DNA of 9,236 nt from positions 1 to 9,236 of the forward strand of contig JBEKRL010000071.1 of assembly GCA_049518775.1 (NCBI GenBank). The letters are read 5' to 3'. Of the stretch, positions 1 to 7,019 are shown one piece after another. Numbering within the stretch: the stretch's first letter is position 1; every line of letters begins with the position of its first letter. Source of the DNA: Bog-877 sp049518775 (GTDB taxonomy: Bacteria > Chloroflexota > Dormibacteria > Aeolococcales > Bog-877). Under the pieces are notes generated by a model. The model worked only from the letters and a program-made list of their open reading frames with translations. It ran no database searches and was not told the origin of the DNA. The position numbers were made by a program, and so were the translations under genes.

Positions 1-275
1 ACCAGGTCCTGCTGTCCCTGGTCCGGCAGGGGATGCCGCGGGAGCAGGCATACCGACTGGTGCAGTCCCTCGCCCACGAGTCCGACCGCCCCGGGGGGGA
101 CTTTCGCAGGGCGACCGAGTTGAGTCCGGAGGTGGGGGCTCTGCTCAGCCATGAAGAGGTGGCCGCCTGCTTTGAGGTCGGGCCCTACCTTGCCCACGTC
201 GACGAGAGCTTTCGCCGGCTGGGCCTGCTGGAGCCCGTCCCCGCGACCCGCTCCGGCGCCGGTGCCGTCGGCTGA
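1..275 (+). CDS. purB: Adenylosuccinate lyase, C-terminal end (partial)
   Basis: Only the last 90 or so residues are present; the gene is cut by the window's left edge, with the first complete codon at base 3 and stop TGA at 273-275. Adenylosuccinate lyase releases fumarate from SAICAR to give AICAR, and from adenylosuccinate to give AMP; it is a cytosolic homotetramer. The visible part matches the family's helical C-terminal domain: a stretch ending in REQAYRLVQ, then DFRRATELSPEV, then YLAHVDESFRRLGL, which corresponds to the usual Y-L-x-H-V-D-x-I-F-x-R-x-G-L ending. The catalytic residues lie upstream, outside the window. About ten extra low-complexity residues (ATRSGAGAVG) follow the conserved end. 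The stop shares one base with the purC start (TGATG). The match to the family ending and the position before purC, as in Bacillus, make the call fairly secure despite the short piece. Confidence 0.88.
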   Translation, partial: QVLLSLVRQGMPREQAYRLVQSLAHESDRPGGDFRRATELSPEVGALLSHEEVAACFEVGPYLAHVDESFRRLGLLEPVPATRSGAGAVG

Positions 276-1171
276 TGGAGGAGGCCTCGCGGTCGCTTCC
301 GGAGGGCCTTGGCGAGCTGGAGATCCCGGGCATCGCGCTCTTCAGGCGGGGCAAGGTCCGGGACACCTTCGACCTCGGCGACCGGCTTCTGATGGTCTCC
401 ACCGACCGGGTCTCCGCCTTCGACGTCGTCCTGCCCACCCTGATCCCGGACCGGGGTCGGGTGCTGACCGCCATGTCCCGCTACTGGTTCGCCAAGACCT
501 CCGGCCTGGTCCCCAACCACCTCCTGCCCGACGACCCGACGGTGCTGCCGGAGGGTACGTGGGAGCGGCTCGATGGCCGCGCCATGTTAGTGGCCAGGGC
601 GGACCGGATCGATGTCGAGTGCGTGGTCCGGGGGCGGCTGGCGGGGAGTGGTTGGCAGGAGTACCTGGCGACCGGGAAGCTCGCTGGGGAGCCCCTGCCG
701 CCGGGGCTCTCCTTCGGCGATGAGCTGCCAGAGCTCCGTTTCACTCCAGCCCTGAAGAAAGACCACGGGCACGACGAGAACATCAGCCGAGCCCAGCTCA
801 CGAGGTTGGTGGGCGGTGAGCTGGCCGGCCAGCTGGAGGAGTTCAGCTACCGGATCTTCCGGCTGGCCCAGGTCCATTGCCGGGAGTCCGGCTTCGTCTT
901 GGTGGACACCAAGTTCGAGTTCGGGTTCATCGAGGGGGTACTCACTCTCATTGATGAGCTGCTTACCCCTGACTCCTCCCGGCTCTGGGAGCTCAGCGTG
1001 GAGGTGGGCAGCGACTCCTACGGTTTCGACAAGCAGCTGGTCCGTGACTACCTGACCCGCTCCGGCTGGGACCGCAACCCGCCGGCGCCGGCGCTTCCCG
1101 ACGAGCTGGTGCGGGAGACCCGGCGCCGCTACCTGGAGGCCTGCCGACGGATCACCGACAGCGAGTTGTAG
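275..1171 (+). CDS. purC: Phosphoribosylaminoimidazole-succinocarboxamide synthase (SAICAR synthetase)
   Basis: The enzyme joins CAIR and aspartate with ATP to make SAICAR, the step before PurB. The protein has 298 aa, the long form seen in many actinobacteria, cyanobacteria and yeast, rather than the roughly 240-aa Bacillus/E. coli form. Visible motifs are the nucleotide-binding GKVRD (residues 26-30), STDRVSAFD (42-50), GHDEN (165-169) and VDTKFEFGF (about 210-218), followed by LIDELLTPDSSRLW and a C-terminal YGFDKQLVRDYL helix region. The start ATG at 275 overlaps the last base of the purB stop, so translation is probably coupled; I see no good Shine-Dalgarno sequence before it. About 25 residues precede GKVRD, which fits the family. 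The stop is TAG at 1169-1171, five bases before purS. Within the GHDEN region the protein has ALKK where many relatives have ATKA. The identification is secure. Confidence 0.97.
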   Translation: MEEASRSLPEGLGELEIPGIALFRRGKVRDTFDLGDRLLMVSTDRVSAFDVVLPTLIPDRGRVLTAMSRYWFAKTSGLVPNHLLPDDPTVLPEGTWERLDGRAMLVARADRIDVECVVRGRLAGSGWQEYLATGKLAGEPLPPGLSFGDELPELRFTPALKKDHGHDENISRAQLTRLVGGELAGQLEEFSYRIFRLAQVHCRESGFVLVDTKFEFGFIEGVLTLIDELLTPDSSRLWELSVEVGSDSYGFDKQLVRDYLTRSGWDRNPPAPALPDELVRETRRRYLEACRRITDSEL

Positions 1172-1176
1172 CCGAG

Positions 1177-1422
1177 GTGGTGGTCAGCCTCAAGCCCGTG
1201 GTCAACGATCCCCAGGGGCTGGTGGTGACCGACGCCCTCCACGCCCTTGGCTATCCCGAGGTGGAGTGGACCCGGGTAGGCAAGTTCATAAGTCTGGAGC
1301 TGGATGGTCCTGACCTCGAGACCGCGCGGGGCCGGGTCGACGAGATGTGCCGCCAGCTGCTCTGCAACGGGGTGATCGAGGACTACCGGTTCGAGGTGCG
1401 GGAGGTGGCGGGGGAAGGTTGA
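1177..1422 (+). CDS. purS: FGAM synthetase subunit PurS
   Basis: PurS is the small, non-catalytic subunit that holds PurQ and PurL together in the three-part FGAM synthetase of Gram-positive-type bacteria, and it is thought to help ammonia transfer. The protein is 81 aa (the family is about 80-85). The N-terminus VVVSLKPVVNDPQG lines up with Bacillus VYVSLKESVLDPQG, and GKFISLELDG, EMCRQLLCN and VIEDYRFEV follow in the expected order. The start chosen is GTG 1177 (GTG 1180 is also possible), five bases after the purC stop. Compared with Bacillus PurS, this start lacks about four residues of the first beta strand. The in-frame codons just upstream (1165-1176) would encode VVAE, which fits that strand, but there is no ATG, GTG or TTG there. 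The stop TGA 1420-1422 overlaps the purQ start. The family call is firm; the exact start is not. Confidence 0.93.
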   Translation: MVVSLKPVVNDPQGLVVTDALHALGYPEVEWTRVGKFISLELDGPDLETARGRVDEMCRQLLCNGVIEDYRFEVREVAGEG

Positions 1423-2123
1423 CAGTTTGCTTCGGCATCGTGGTCTTTCCGGGGACCTGGAGCGACCGCGACTGCGTCCACGCGGTCGAGCTGGCCGGGG
1501 CGGAGGCGACTCTGCTCTGGCACGCCGACCGGGACCTGCGGGGAGCCGACATCGTGGTGCTCCCGGGGGGCTTTTCCTACGGGGACTACCTGCGCACCGG
1601 GGCCATCGCCAGGTTCGCGCCAATCATGGAGGCGGTCAGGGAGCACGCCTGGGACGGAGGGCCGGTGCTGGGGATCTGCAACGGCTTCCAGATCCTCTGC
1701 GAGGCCGGCCTGCTGCCCGGTGCGCTGCTAAGGAACGACAGTCTCCAGTTCCGCTGCCAGCCCACCTGGTTGCGGGTAGACACTCACAGCACCCCATTCC
1801 TGGTCGGCTGTCATCCGGGGAGCACCCTCAGGGTGCCGGTGTCACACGGTGAGGGCCGGTTCTACGCAGACGCCAAGACCCTGGCGCAGCTCAACTCCGA
1901 GGGTCGGGTCGCCCTCCGCTACAGCGAGTCGGACGGCCAGCTCACCCCCGACGCCAATCCCAACGGCTCTCTGGAGAACATAGCGGGGATCCTCAACGAG
2001 CAGGGCAACGTGCTGGGAATGATGCCCCACCCGGAGCGGGCCTGCGAGGAGTTGCTGGGCTCCGCGGACGGCCTTCAGCTCTTCAGCTCGGCGATCCAGG
2101 CCCTGGCCGCCAGGGCGGGATGA
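1419..2123 (+). CDS. purQ: FGAM synthetase glutaminase subunit PurQ
   Basis: PurQ is a class I glutamine amidotransferase that releases ammonia from glutamine and passes it to PurL, with PurS as the connector. I start it at TTG 1419, giving 234 aa that begin MTVCFGIVVFPGTWSDRDC; family members begin with the same beta strand and FPG. A longer open frame from ATG 1347 exists, but it runs inside purS and adds only glycine/arginine-rich filler. The nucleophile is Cys87 in GICNGFQ (codon at 1677-1679), and the catalytic pair is His204/Glu206 in MMPHPER. LPGGFSYGDYLR (48-59) is the conserved oxyanion-side motif. FPGTWSDRD replaces the commoner FPGSNCDRD. The start overlaps the purS stop as TTGA (1419-1422), and the stop overlaps the purL start as ATGA (2120-2123). 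A GGAGG lies at 1401-1405, rather far (13 bases) from the start, so coupling to purS translation is likely. Confidence 0.96.
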   Translation: MTVCFGIVVFPGTWSDRDCVHAVELAGAEATLLWHADRDLRGADIVVLPGGFSYGDYLRTGAIARFAPIMEAVREHAWDGGPVLGICNGFQILCEAGLLPGALLRNDSLQFRCQPTWLRVDTHSTPFLVGCHPGSTLRVPVSHGEGRFYADAKTLAQLNSEGRVALRYSESDGQLTPDANPNGSLENIAGILNEQGNVLGMMPHPERACEELLGSADGLQLFSSAIQALAARAG

Positions 2124-4387
2124 ATCAGCCGCCCGCAGCCGCCGGCCCCAGCTCGTCCGAGCTCCGCGAGCTGGCGCTCAGCGAGGCCGAGTACCGCACC
2201 GCCGTGGCGCTGCTGGGGCGCGCCCCCAACCGTCTGGAGCTGGGGATGCTGGGCGCGCTCTGGTCCGAGCACTGCTCCTACAAGACCTCTCGCCCTCTGC
2301 TGCGCCAGCTTCCCTCGGCAGGACCCCGGGTGGTTCAGGGCCCGGGGGAGAACGCCGGGGTGGTGGACCTGGGCGGCGATCTGCTGTGCTGCTTCAAGAT
2401 CGAGTCCCACAACCACCCCAGCGCCGTGGAGCCGGTCCAGGGGGCGGCCACCGGGGTGGGCGGGATCCTCCGGGACGTCTTCGCCATGGGCGCCCGGCCA
2501 GTCGCGCTCCTGGATGGTATCCGCTTCGGAGAGCTGGACGAGCCGGCGCAGCGCCACCGCTTCGCCCGGGTGGTGGAGGGCATCGGGTGGTACGGCAACT
2601 GCATCGGGGTGCCGACCGTGGGCGGCGAGACCTACTTCGACTCCCCCTACCGCCACAACTGCCTGGTCAACGCCATGTGCGTGGGGTTGGCCCGCGGAGA
2701 CCAGCTGGCCCGGGCGGTGGCCAGCGGCCCGGGCAACCCGGTCTTGCTAGTGGGGGCGGACACCGGCCGGGACGGCATCCACGGGGCCACCTTCGCGTCG
2801 ATGCAGCTGGGCAAGGGAGCCGGGGACCGTCGCCCGGCGGTCCAGGTGGGCAACCCCTTTCTGGAGAAGTGCCTGCTTGAGGCCTGTCTGGAGCTGACTT
2901 CTGATCCCGACCTGATCGGGCTCCAAGATTGTGGGGCGGCCGGGCTCACTAGCAGCTGCGCCGAGATGGCCCATCGAGGCGGCGTGGGGATCGAGATCGC
3001 GGTGGACCGGGTCAGCCGGCGGGAGCGTGACATGACCCCGTACGAGGTCATGCTCAGCGAGTCCCAGGAGCGGATGGTGCTGGTGCCCCGGCGGGGCAGC
3101 GAGGAGCGCTTCCAGGCCGCCTTCCAGCGCTGGGGGCTGCACAGTGACGTGGTGGGCTGGGTCCTGGAGGAGTCAGTCTTTCGGATCACTGACCGAGGCC
3201 ACCAGGTGGCCTCCCTGCCGATCTCCGTCTTGGTCTCGGGCTTCCCCGAGCGTAGCCCCCAGTCCCGACCACCCGAGGTTCGTTCGGTAACCCCCGCCGA
3301 CCCTCTCAGTCTGGCTCCGCCTTGGCCGGTCGCAGAGGCCTGGCGGCGGCTGCTTTCCTCCCCCAACTGTGGCGACACACGTTGGATCTGGCGCCAGTAC
3401 GACCACCAAGTGGGCGACGATACCGTGCTCGGCCCCGGGGCCGACGCGGCCGTGCTGCGGCTCCGGGGCCGGCGTGACGGACTGGCCATGACCGTGGACA
3501 GCGCCCACCGGTCCGCCGGGCTGGACCCGCGGCGGGCGACCGCCATCGGGGTCGCCGAGGCGTTGCGCAATCTGGCGTGCGTCGGTGCCGAGCCGCTGGC
3601 GCTCACCAACTGCCTCAACTTCGGCGACCCCGACCAGCCCGAGGTCATGTGGCAGCTTAAGGAGGCGGTGGCGGGGCTGGCCGAGGCCGCCCGGGAGCTC
3701 GGAGTCCCGGTGGTCAGCGGCAACGTCAGCCTCTACAACCAGTTCGACGGTAAGGGGATCCCCCCCACCCCGACCCTGGGAATGGTGGGACTGGTCGCGG
3801 ACCTGGAGCGCCGCCTCGGGGCTGGCTTCGTCGAGGCCGGCGACCTGCTGGCCCTCCTCGGCCCGGCGGGGGCCGGCCCCCAAGGTGTCGAGCTAGGGGG
3901 ATCCGAGTACCAGCGTCTGGCCCACGGCACCCTGGCGGGTTCGGCCCCCGAGCTCGACCTTGCGGCCGAGGCCCGCTCGGCGGCAGCCGTGCGCGAGGCG
4001 GCGGCCAGGAGCCTACTTCGGTCGGCCCACGACTGCTCTCTGGGTGGCCTGGCGGTGACCCTGGCCGAGTCTGCGGTCCTCGGCGGTCTGGGGGCCAGGA
4101 TCCGGGCGCCGCTGCCCCCTCCTCCGAACCCGCCGCCCGGTTGGGTCCACGGGGCGTTGTTTGGGGAGACCCAGGGGCGTTACCTGATCAGCCTTCGTCC
4201 AGATCAGCTGGCCGCGGCCCAGGCGCTCTTCGCGGAGTACCGGGCGCCCTTCGCGGTTCTGGGCGAGGTCGGGGGCGGCAAGGTCGCCGTCGAGGGGCTG
4301 GCGGAGATCGAGCTGGCCGAGGCGCAGGCGAGCCTGGCCGGGGCGATTCCGAGTCGGATGGAGCGGGCCGCGAGGGCCGGGAGGTGA
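2120..4387 (+). CDS. purL: FGAM synthetase large subunit PurL (small-type)
   Basis: PurL uses ATP and ammonia from PurQ to convert FGAR to FGAM. At 755 aa it is the Bacillus-type PurL, about 60% the length of the fused E. coli enzyme, consistent with separate purS and purQ genes beside it. It has two AIRS-like halves. The first contains SEHCSYK (49-55, His51 likely catalytic), GPGENAGVVDLGG, KIESHNHPSAVEP, YGNCIGVPTVGGE, LQDCGAAGLTSSCAEMA and PYEVMLSESQERM. The second starts near QYDHQV (426-431), with SGNVSLYNQ (533-541), GGSEYQRL, HDCSLGGLA (637-645) and FGETQGRYL. In the HD-x-S-x-GG motif the usual acidic residue after Ser is Leu641. The start ATG 2120 overlaps the purQ stop (ATGA), with a weak AGGG at 2112-2115. 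The stop is TGA 4385-4387. The reading frame is intact throughout. Confidence 0.97.
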   Translation: MNQPPAAAGPSSSELRELALSEAEYRTAVALLGRAPNRLELGMLGALWSEHCSYKTSRPLLRQLPSAGPRVVQGPGENAGVVDLGGDLLCCFKIESHNHPSAVEPVQGAATGVGGILRDVFAMGARPVALLDGIRFGELDEPAQRHRFARVVEGIGWYGNCIGVPTVGGETYFDSPYRHNCLVNAMCVGLARGDQLARAVASGPGNPVLLVGADTGRDGIHGATFASMQLGKGAGDRRPAVQVGNPFLEKCLLEACLELTSDPDLIGLQDCGAAGLTSSCAEMAHRGGVGIEIAVDRVSRRERDMTPYEVMLSESQERMVLVPRRGSEERFQAAFQRWGLHSDVVGWVLEESVFRITDRGHQVASLPISVLVSGFPERSPQSRPPEVRSVTPADPLSLAPPWPVAEAWRRLLSSPNCGDTRWIWRQYDHQVGDDTVLGPGADAAVLRLRGRRDGLAMTVDSAHRSAGLDPRRATAIGVAEALRNLACVGAEPLALTNCLNFGDPDQPEVMWQLKEAVAGLAEAARELGVPVVSGNVSLYNQFDGKGIPPTPTLGMVGLVADLERRLGAGFVEAGDLLALLGPAGAGPQGVELGGSEYQRLAHGTLAGSAPELDLAAEARSAAAVREAAARSLLRSAHDCSLGGLAVTLAESAVLGGLGARIRAPLPPPPNPPPGWVHGALFGETQGRYLISLRPDQLAAAQALFAEYRAPFAVLGEVGGGKVAVEGLAEIELAEAQASLAGAIPSRMERAARAGR
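4372..4376 (+). promoter_or_regulatory. Candidate ribosome binding site for an upstream purF start (GTG 4384)
   Basis: GAGGG at 4372-4376 lies seven bases before GTG 4384, which overlaps the purL stop as GTGA. No comparable sequence precedes ATG 4447. This supports the longer PurF form but does not prove it; in such GC-rich coding DNA, G-runs are common. Confidence 0.3.
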
Positions 4388-4391
4388 GTTG

Positions 4392-4429
4392 GGCCAGTTT
4401 CCGACCGGCGCCGGATTCCTCGACTGGCC
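4392..4429 (+). repeat. Inverted repeat in the purL-purF gap
   Basis: GGCCAGT at 4392-4398 is exactly complementary to ACTGGCC at 4423-4429, giving a 7-bp stem (8 with a G-U pair) around a 24-base interior. The interior also holds the perfect 10-base palindrome CCGGCGCCGG (4405-4414). It lies in the largest intergenic gap of the operon (59 bases) if purF starts at 4447; if purF starts at 4384 it is inside coding sequence. A role as an RNA stability element or weak attenuator is only a guess, and a 7-bp match can occur by chance at this GC content. Confidence 0.35.
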
Positions 4430-4446
4430 GACCGACCGGTATCCTG

Positions 4447-5943
4447 ATGGCGGTGACCGCCAAGGCAGTGACCGCTGTCCCGCCGCCCTTCGTCTCCGAC
4501 GGGGCTGGAGAGAAGCCCGACAAACTCCATGAGGCTTGCGGGATCTTCGGCGGGTACACCCCCGACCAGGAGGTCGCCAGCCTCTGCTATCTGGGCCTCT
4601 ATGCCCTCCAGCACCGGGGCCAGGAGTCGGCCGGGATCTGCACCTCCGATGGGGAGCGGCTCCATCTGCACCGGGACATGGGCCTGGTGGGCCAGGTATT
4701 CTCCGCCGAGACCCTTGCCCAGCTTTTGGGTCCGGTTGGCATCGGCCATACCCGCTACTCCACCACTGGCTCCTCCCGGCTCAGCAACGCCCAGCCCATC
4801 ACGTTCAACCACGGTCAGCTGGGGCCGGTGGCACTGGCCCACAACGGTAACCTGACCAACACCCAGGCGCTCCATGCAGAGCTCGTCGAGGAAGGCCAGC
4901 ACTTCGAGAGCTCAAGCGACAGCGAGGTACTGGCGACGCTTCTGGCCCGGACCCCAGGGGAACGGCTGGAGGTGGTACTGCAGCGGGCGCTTCCCAGGGC
5001 CCAGGGAGCCTACTCCCTGGGGCTTATTACCAAAGACAGCCTGGTGGCGGCCCGGGACGAACTCGGCATCAGGCCACTTTGCATCGGCCGACTGGGTGAC
5101 CTGGACGCGCCCGGTGGGGCCGGCTACATCATCGCCAGCGAGACCTGCGGCCTGGACGTGGTCGGGGCCAGGCTGGTCCGCGAGGTCCGGCCCGGGGAGA
5201 TCGTCACCATCGACCAGGAGGGGCTCCACAGCGCCAACTTCGGGGTCAGCCGCCAGCCGGCCATGTGCTCCTTCGAATTCATCTACTTCGCCCGCCCCGA
5301 CTCGGTCCTCCAGGACCGCAGCCTCTACGAGGCCCGCCGGGCCATGGGGGTGCGGCTGGCCCAGGAGGCACCGGTGGAGGCTGACCTGGTGATCCCGCTT
5401 CCCGACTCCGGGATGCCCGCGGCGATGGCGTACGCGGAGGAGAACCGACTGCCCTTCGCCGAGGGGATGATCAAGTCTCGCTACATCAACCGCACCTTCA
5501 TCCAGCCCGAGCAGGGCCTGCGGGACGCCGGGATCCGGCTCAAGTTCAACCCCATGCGCCACGTCCTGAGCGGCAAGCGGGTGGTCCTGGTTGACGACTC
5601 GATCGTGAGGGGCTCGACCTCGCGCCAGATCGTCGAGGGGCTGCGCCGCGCTGGGGCTCGCGAGGTCCACGTCCGGATTGCCTCGCCGCCGATCCGCTAT
5701 CCCTGCTTCATGGGCATCGACATCGCCAACCGTAGCGAGCTGATTGCTGCCGACAGGACTCTGGACGAGGTCCGCGAGCTGATCGGCGCCGACTCTCTTG
5801 CCTACCTCAGCCTGGGCGGCCTGCGCCAGGCGCTGCGGGCCGGGGCCAGCGGCTCGGGGTTCTGCTTCGCCTGCCTGGACGGCGCCTATCCGGTCCAGCT
5901 CCCACAGCAGTTGGAGATGGACAAGCTGATCCTTGAAGGCTGA
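4447..5943 (+). CDS. purF: Amidophosphoribosyltransferase (Fe-S type)
   Basis: PurF starts the pathway, making phosphoribosylamine from PRPP and glutamine; it is usually the feedback-inhibited step. From ATG 4447 the protein is 498 aa. The N-terminal glutaminase domain begins at Cys31 (in EACGIFG), which in relatives becomes the N-terminal nucleophile after a propeptide is removed; here the propeptide would be 30 residues. HNGN and RYSTTG are also present. The C-terminal phosphoribosyltransferase domain has the PRPP loop VVLVDDSIVRG (379-389) and KSRYINRTFIQP. Cys274, Cys420, Cys473 and Cys476 (the last two as CFAC) match the four [4Fe-4S] ligands of the Bacillus enzyme, so this should be the oxygen-sensitive type. 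GTG 4384, overlapping the purL stop and preceded by GAGGG, would add 21 residues and is a real alternative. The stop is TGA 5941-5943. Confidence 0.95.
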   Translation: MAVTAKAVTAVPPPFVSDGAGEKPDKLHEACGIFGGYTPDQEVASLCYLGLYALQHRGQESAGICTSDGERLHLHRDMGLVGQVFSAETLAQLLGPVGIGHTRYSTTGSSRLSNAQPITFNHGQLGPVALAHNGNLTNTQALHAELVEEGQHFESSSDSEVLATLLARTPGERLEVVLQRALPRAQGAYSLGLITKDSLVAARDELGIRPLCIGRLGDLDAPGGAGYIIASETCGLDVVGARLVREVRPGEIVTIDQEGLHSANFGVSRQPAMCSFEFIYFARPDSVLQDRSLYEARRAMGVRLAQEAPVEADLVIPLPDSGMPAAMAYAEENRLPFAEGMIKSRYINRTFIQPEQGLRDAGIRLKFNPMRHVLSGKRVVLVDDSIVRGSTSRQIVEGLRRAGAREVHVRIASPPIRYPCFMGIDIANRSELIAADRTLDEVRELIGADSLAYLSLGGLRQALRAGASGSGFCFACLDGAYPVQLPQQLEMDKLILEG

Positions 5944-5959
5944 AGTCGGCGGGGCGGGC

Positions 5960-5965
5960 AGGGAG
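5960..5965 (+). promoter_or_regulatory. Ribosome binding site supporting a CTG start of purM
   Basis: AGGGAG at 5960-5965 lies eight bases before CTG 5974 in the 30-base purF-purM gap. The spacing is ideal for CTG 5974, whereas the only later conventional start (GTG 6025) is about 60 bases away. It is one of the better Shine-Dalgarno matches in the operon and is the main non-homology evidence for the purM start. Confidence 0.6.
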
Positions 5966-5973
5966 ATTCTGTC

Positions 5974-6993
5974 CTGAGCAAGTACGCCGAAGCCGGAGTC
6001 GACCGCGGCCGGGCCCAAGCCGCCGTGGCCAGAGTGGCCCAGCTGGCAGCCACCACCCACAACAGCTCGGTGCTGGAGGGGATCGGACCGTTCGCGGCGG
6101 TCTGGAAGCTGGGCCATGAGCTGCCGGCGGACGCGGTCCTGGTCAGCTCCACCGACTCGGTGGGGACCAAGTCCAGGGTGGCGCTGGCGCTGGGGCGGCA
6201 TCGGGGGATCGGCCAGGACATCGTCAACCACTGCGTCAACGACGTTCTCACCACCGGCGCCTACCCACTCTTCTTTCTCGACTACTTCGCCAGCGGCCGG
6301 ATCGAAGCCGCAGTGCTGGAGCAGCTGGCCGAGGGGATGGTCGAGGCCTGCCGGGCTGCCGGCTGTGCCCTGGTGGGCGGGGAGACAGCTGAGATGCCCG
6401 GGGTCTACGGGCCTGGCGACTACGACCTGGCCGGGTTTCTGGTGGGGGCAACCTCAGCATCCCAGCTTCTGGGCCCGGCCCTGGTCCGGGACGGGGACCT
6501 CCTGCTGGCGCTGCCCTCCACCGGGCTCCACACCAACGGCTATTCCCTGGTCAGGCACCTGCTCGCCCAGCGCGAGCTGGAGTACGACACCGTCCTGCCT
6601 GGCACCTCCGCACCGGTCGGGGAGCTGCTGCTGGCGGTCCATGCCTGCTATCTGGAGCCGGTCCGGGCCCTGAGGGAGAAGGGAGAACTCCACGCTCTCG
6701 CCCACATCACCGGGGGCGGGATCATCGAGAACCTGCCCCGGGTGCTGCCCCACGAGATGGCGGCGACGGTCGACCGAAGCCGGTGGCGGGTGCCGGCTCT
6801 CTTCACCGCGCTCCAGGAGCTGGGCTCCATTCCCGAGGAGGAGCTCTGGCGCTCCTTCAACATGGGGGTCGGGATGATCTGCGTGGTCCCTCGGGCCACT
6901 GGCGAGGCCGCGGCCACGCTTACCGAGTACGGGTTCTTCCAAATTGGGGAGGTCGGGCAACGCACAGGGCCGGACCGGGTGCTGCTCCGCTGA
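5974..6993 (+). CDS. purM: Phosphoribosylformylglycinamidine cyclo-ligase (AIR synthetase)
   Basis: PurM closes the imidazole ring of FGAM with ATP to give AIR; it acts as a cytosolic dimer and shares its fold with PurL. I start it at CTG 5974, giving 339 aa, the usual length. The conserved N-terminal motif YAEAGVDRGRA lies directly after this codon. The first conventional start in frame, GTG 6025, would delete it, and no ATG, GTG or TTG lies between the in-frame purF stop and 6025. AGGGAG sits eight bases upstream of the CTG. Motifs follow in order: STDSVGTK (59-66), NHCVNDVLTTGAYPLFFLDY, VGGETAEMPG, YDLAGF, GLHTNGYSLV, HITGGGIIENLPR and FNMGVGM. STDSVGTK has Ser62 where Gly is usual (TDGVGTK). 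The stop is TGA 6991-6993. Function is secure; the CTG start is an inference. Confidence 0.95.
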   Translation: MSKYAEAGVDRGRAQAAVARVAQLAATTHNSSVLEGIGPFAAVWKLGHELPADAVLVSSTDSVGTKSRVALALGRHRGIGQDIVNHCVNDVLTTGAYPLFFLDYFASGRIEAAVLEQLAEGMVEACRAAGCALVGGETAEMPGVYGPGDYDLAGFLVGATSASQLLGPALVRDGDLLLALPSTGLHTNGYSLVRHLLAQRELEYDTVLPGTSAPVGELLLAVHACYLEPVRALREKGELHALAHITGGGIIENLPRVLPHEMAATVDRSRWRVPALFTALQELGSIPEEELWRSFNMGVGMICVVPRATGEAAATLTEYGFFQIGEVGQRTGPDRVLLR

Positions 6994-7019
6994 GCCAGAG
7001 GCTACCGTCCAACGGAAGG

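Noticed and set aside
1347..1418. Longer PurQ starting at ATG 1347 inside purS
   Set aside because: The added residues are Gly/Arg-rich out-of-frame purS sequence with no similarity to PurQ N-termini; TTG 1419 gives the expected protein.
2647..3723. A 358-codon open frame on the minus strand opposite purL
   Set aside because: It is Ser/Arg/Pro-rich with no domain signature, typical of the mirror frame of a high-GC gene.
4415..4449. Possible internal promoter before purF, with TATCCT at 4440-4445 as a -10 box
   Set aside because: The box ends one base before ATG 4447, so transcription would start inside the gene, and there is no reasonable -35 sequence at the right distance.
5941..5976. Possible PurF-PurM fusion by readthrough, because both genes share one reading frame with a single TGA between them
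   Set aside because: The gap has a good ribosome binding site for a separate PurM start, and the encoded linker shows no conserved features; sharing a frame has a one-in-three chance.
4912..6231. A 439-codon open frame on the minus strand opposite purF and purM
   Set aside because: It has no recognisable motifs and lies wholly opposite two strongly conserved genes. Long antisense frames are expected from GC-rich third positions.
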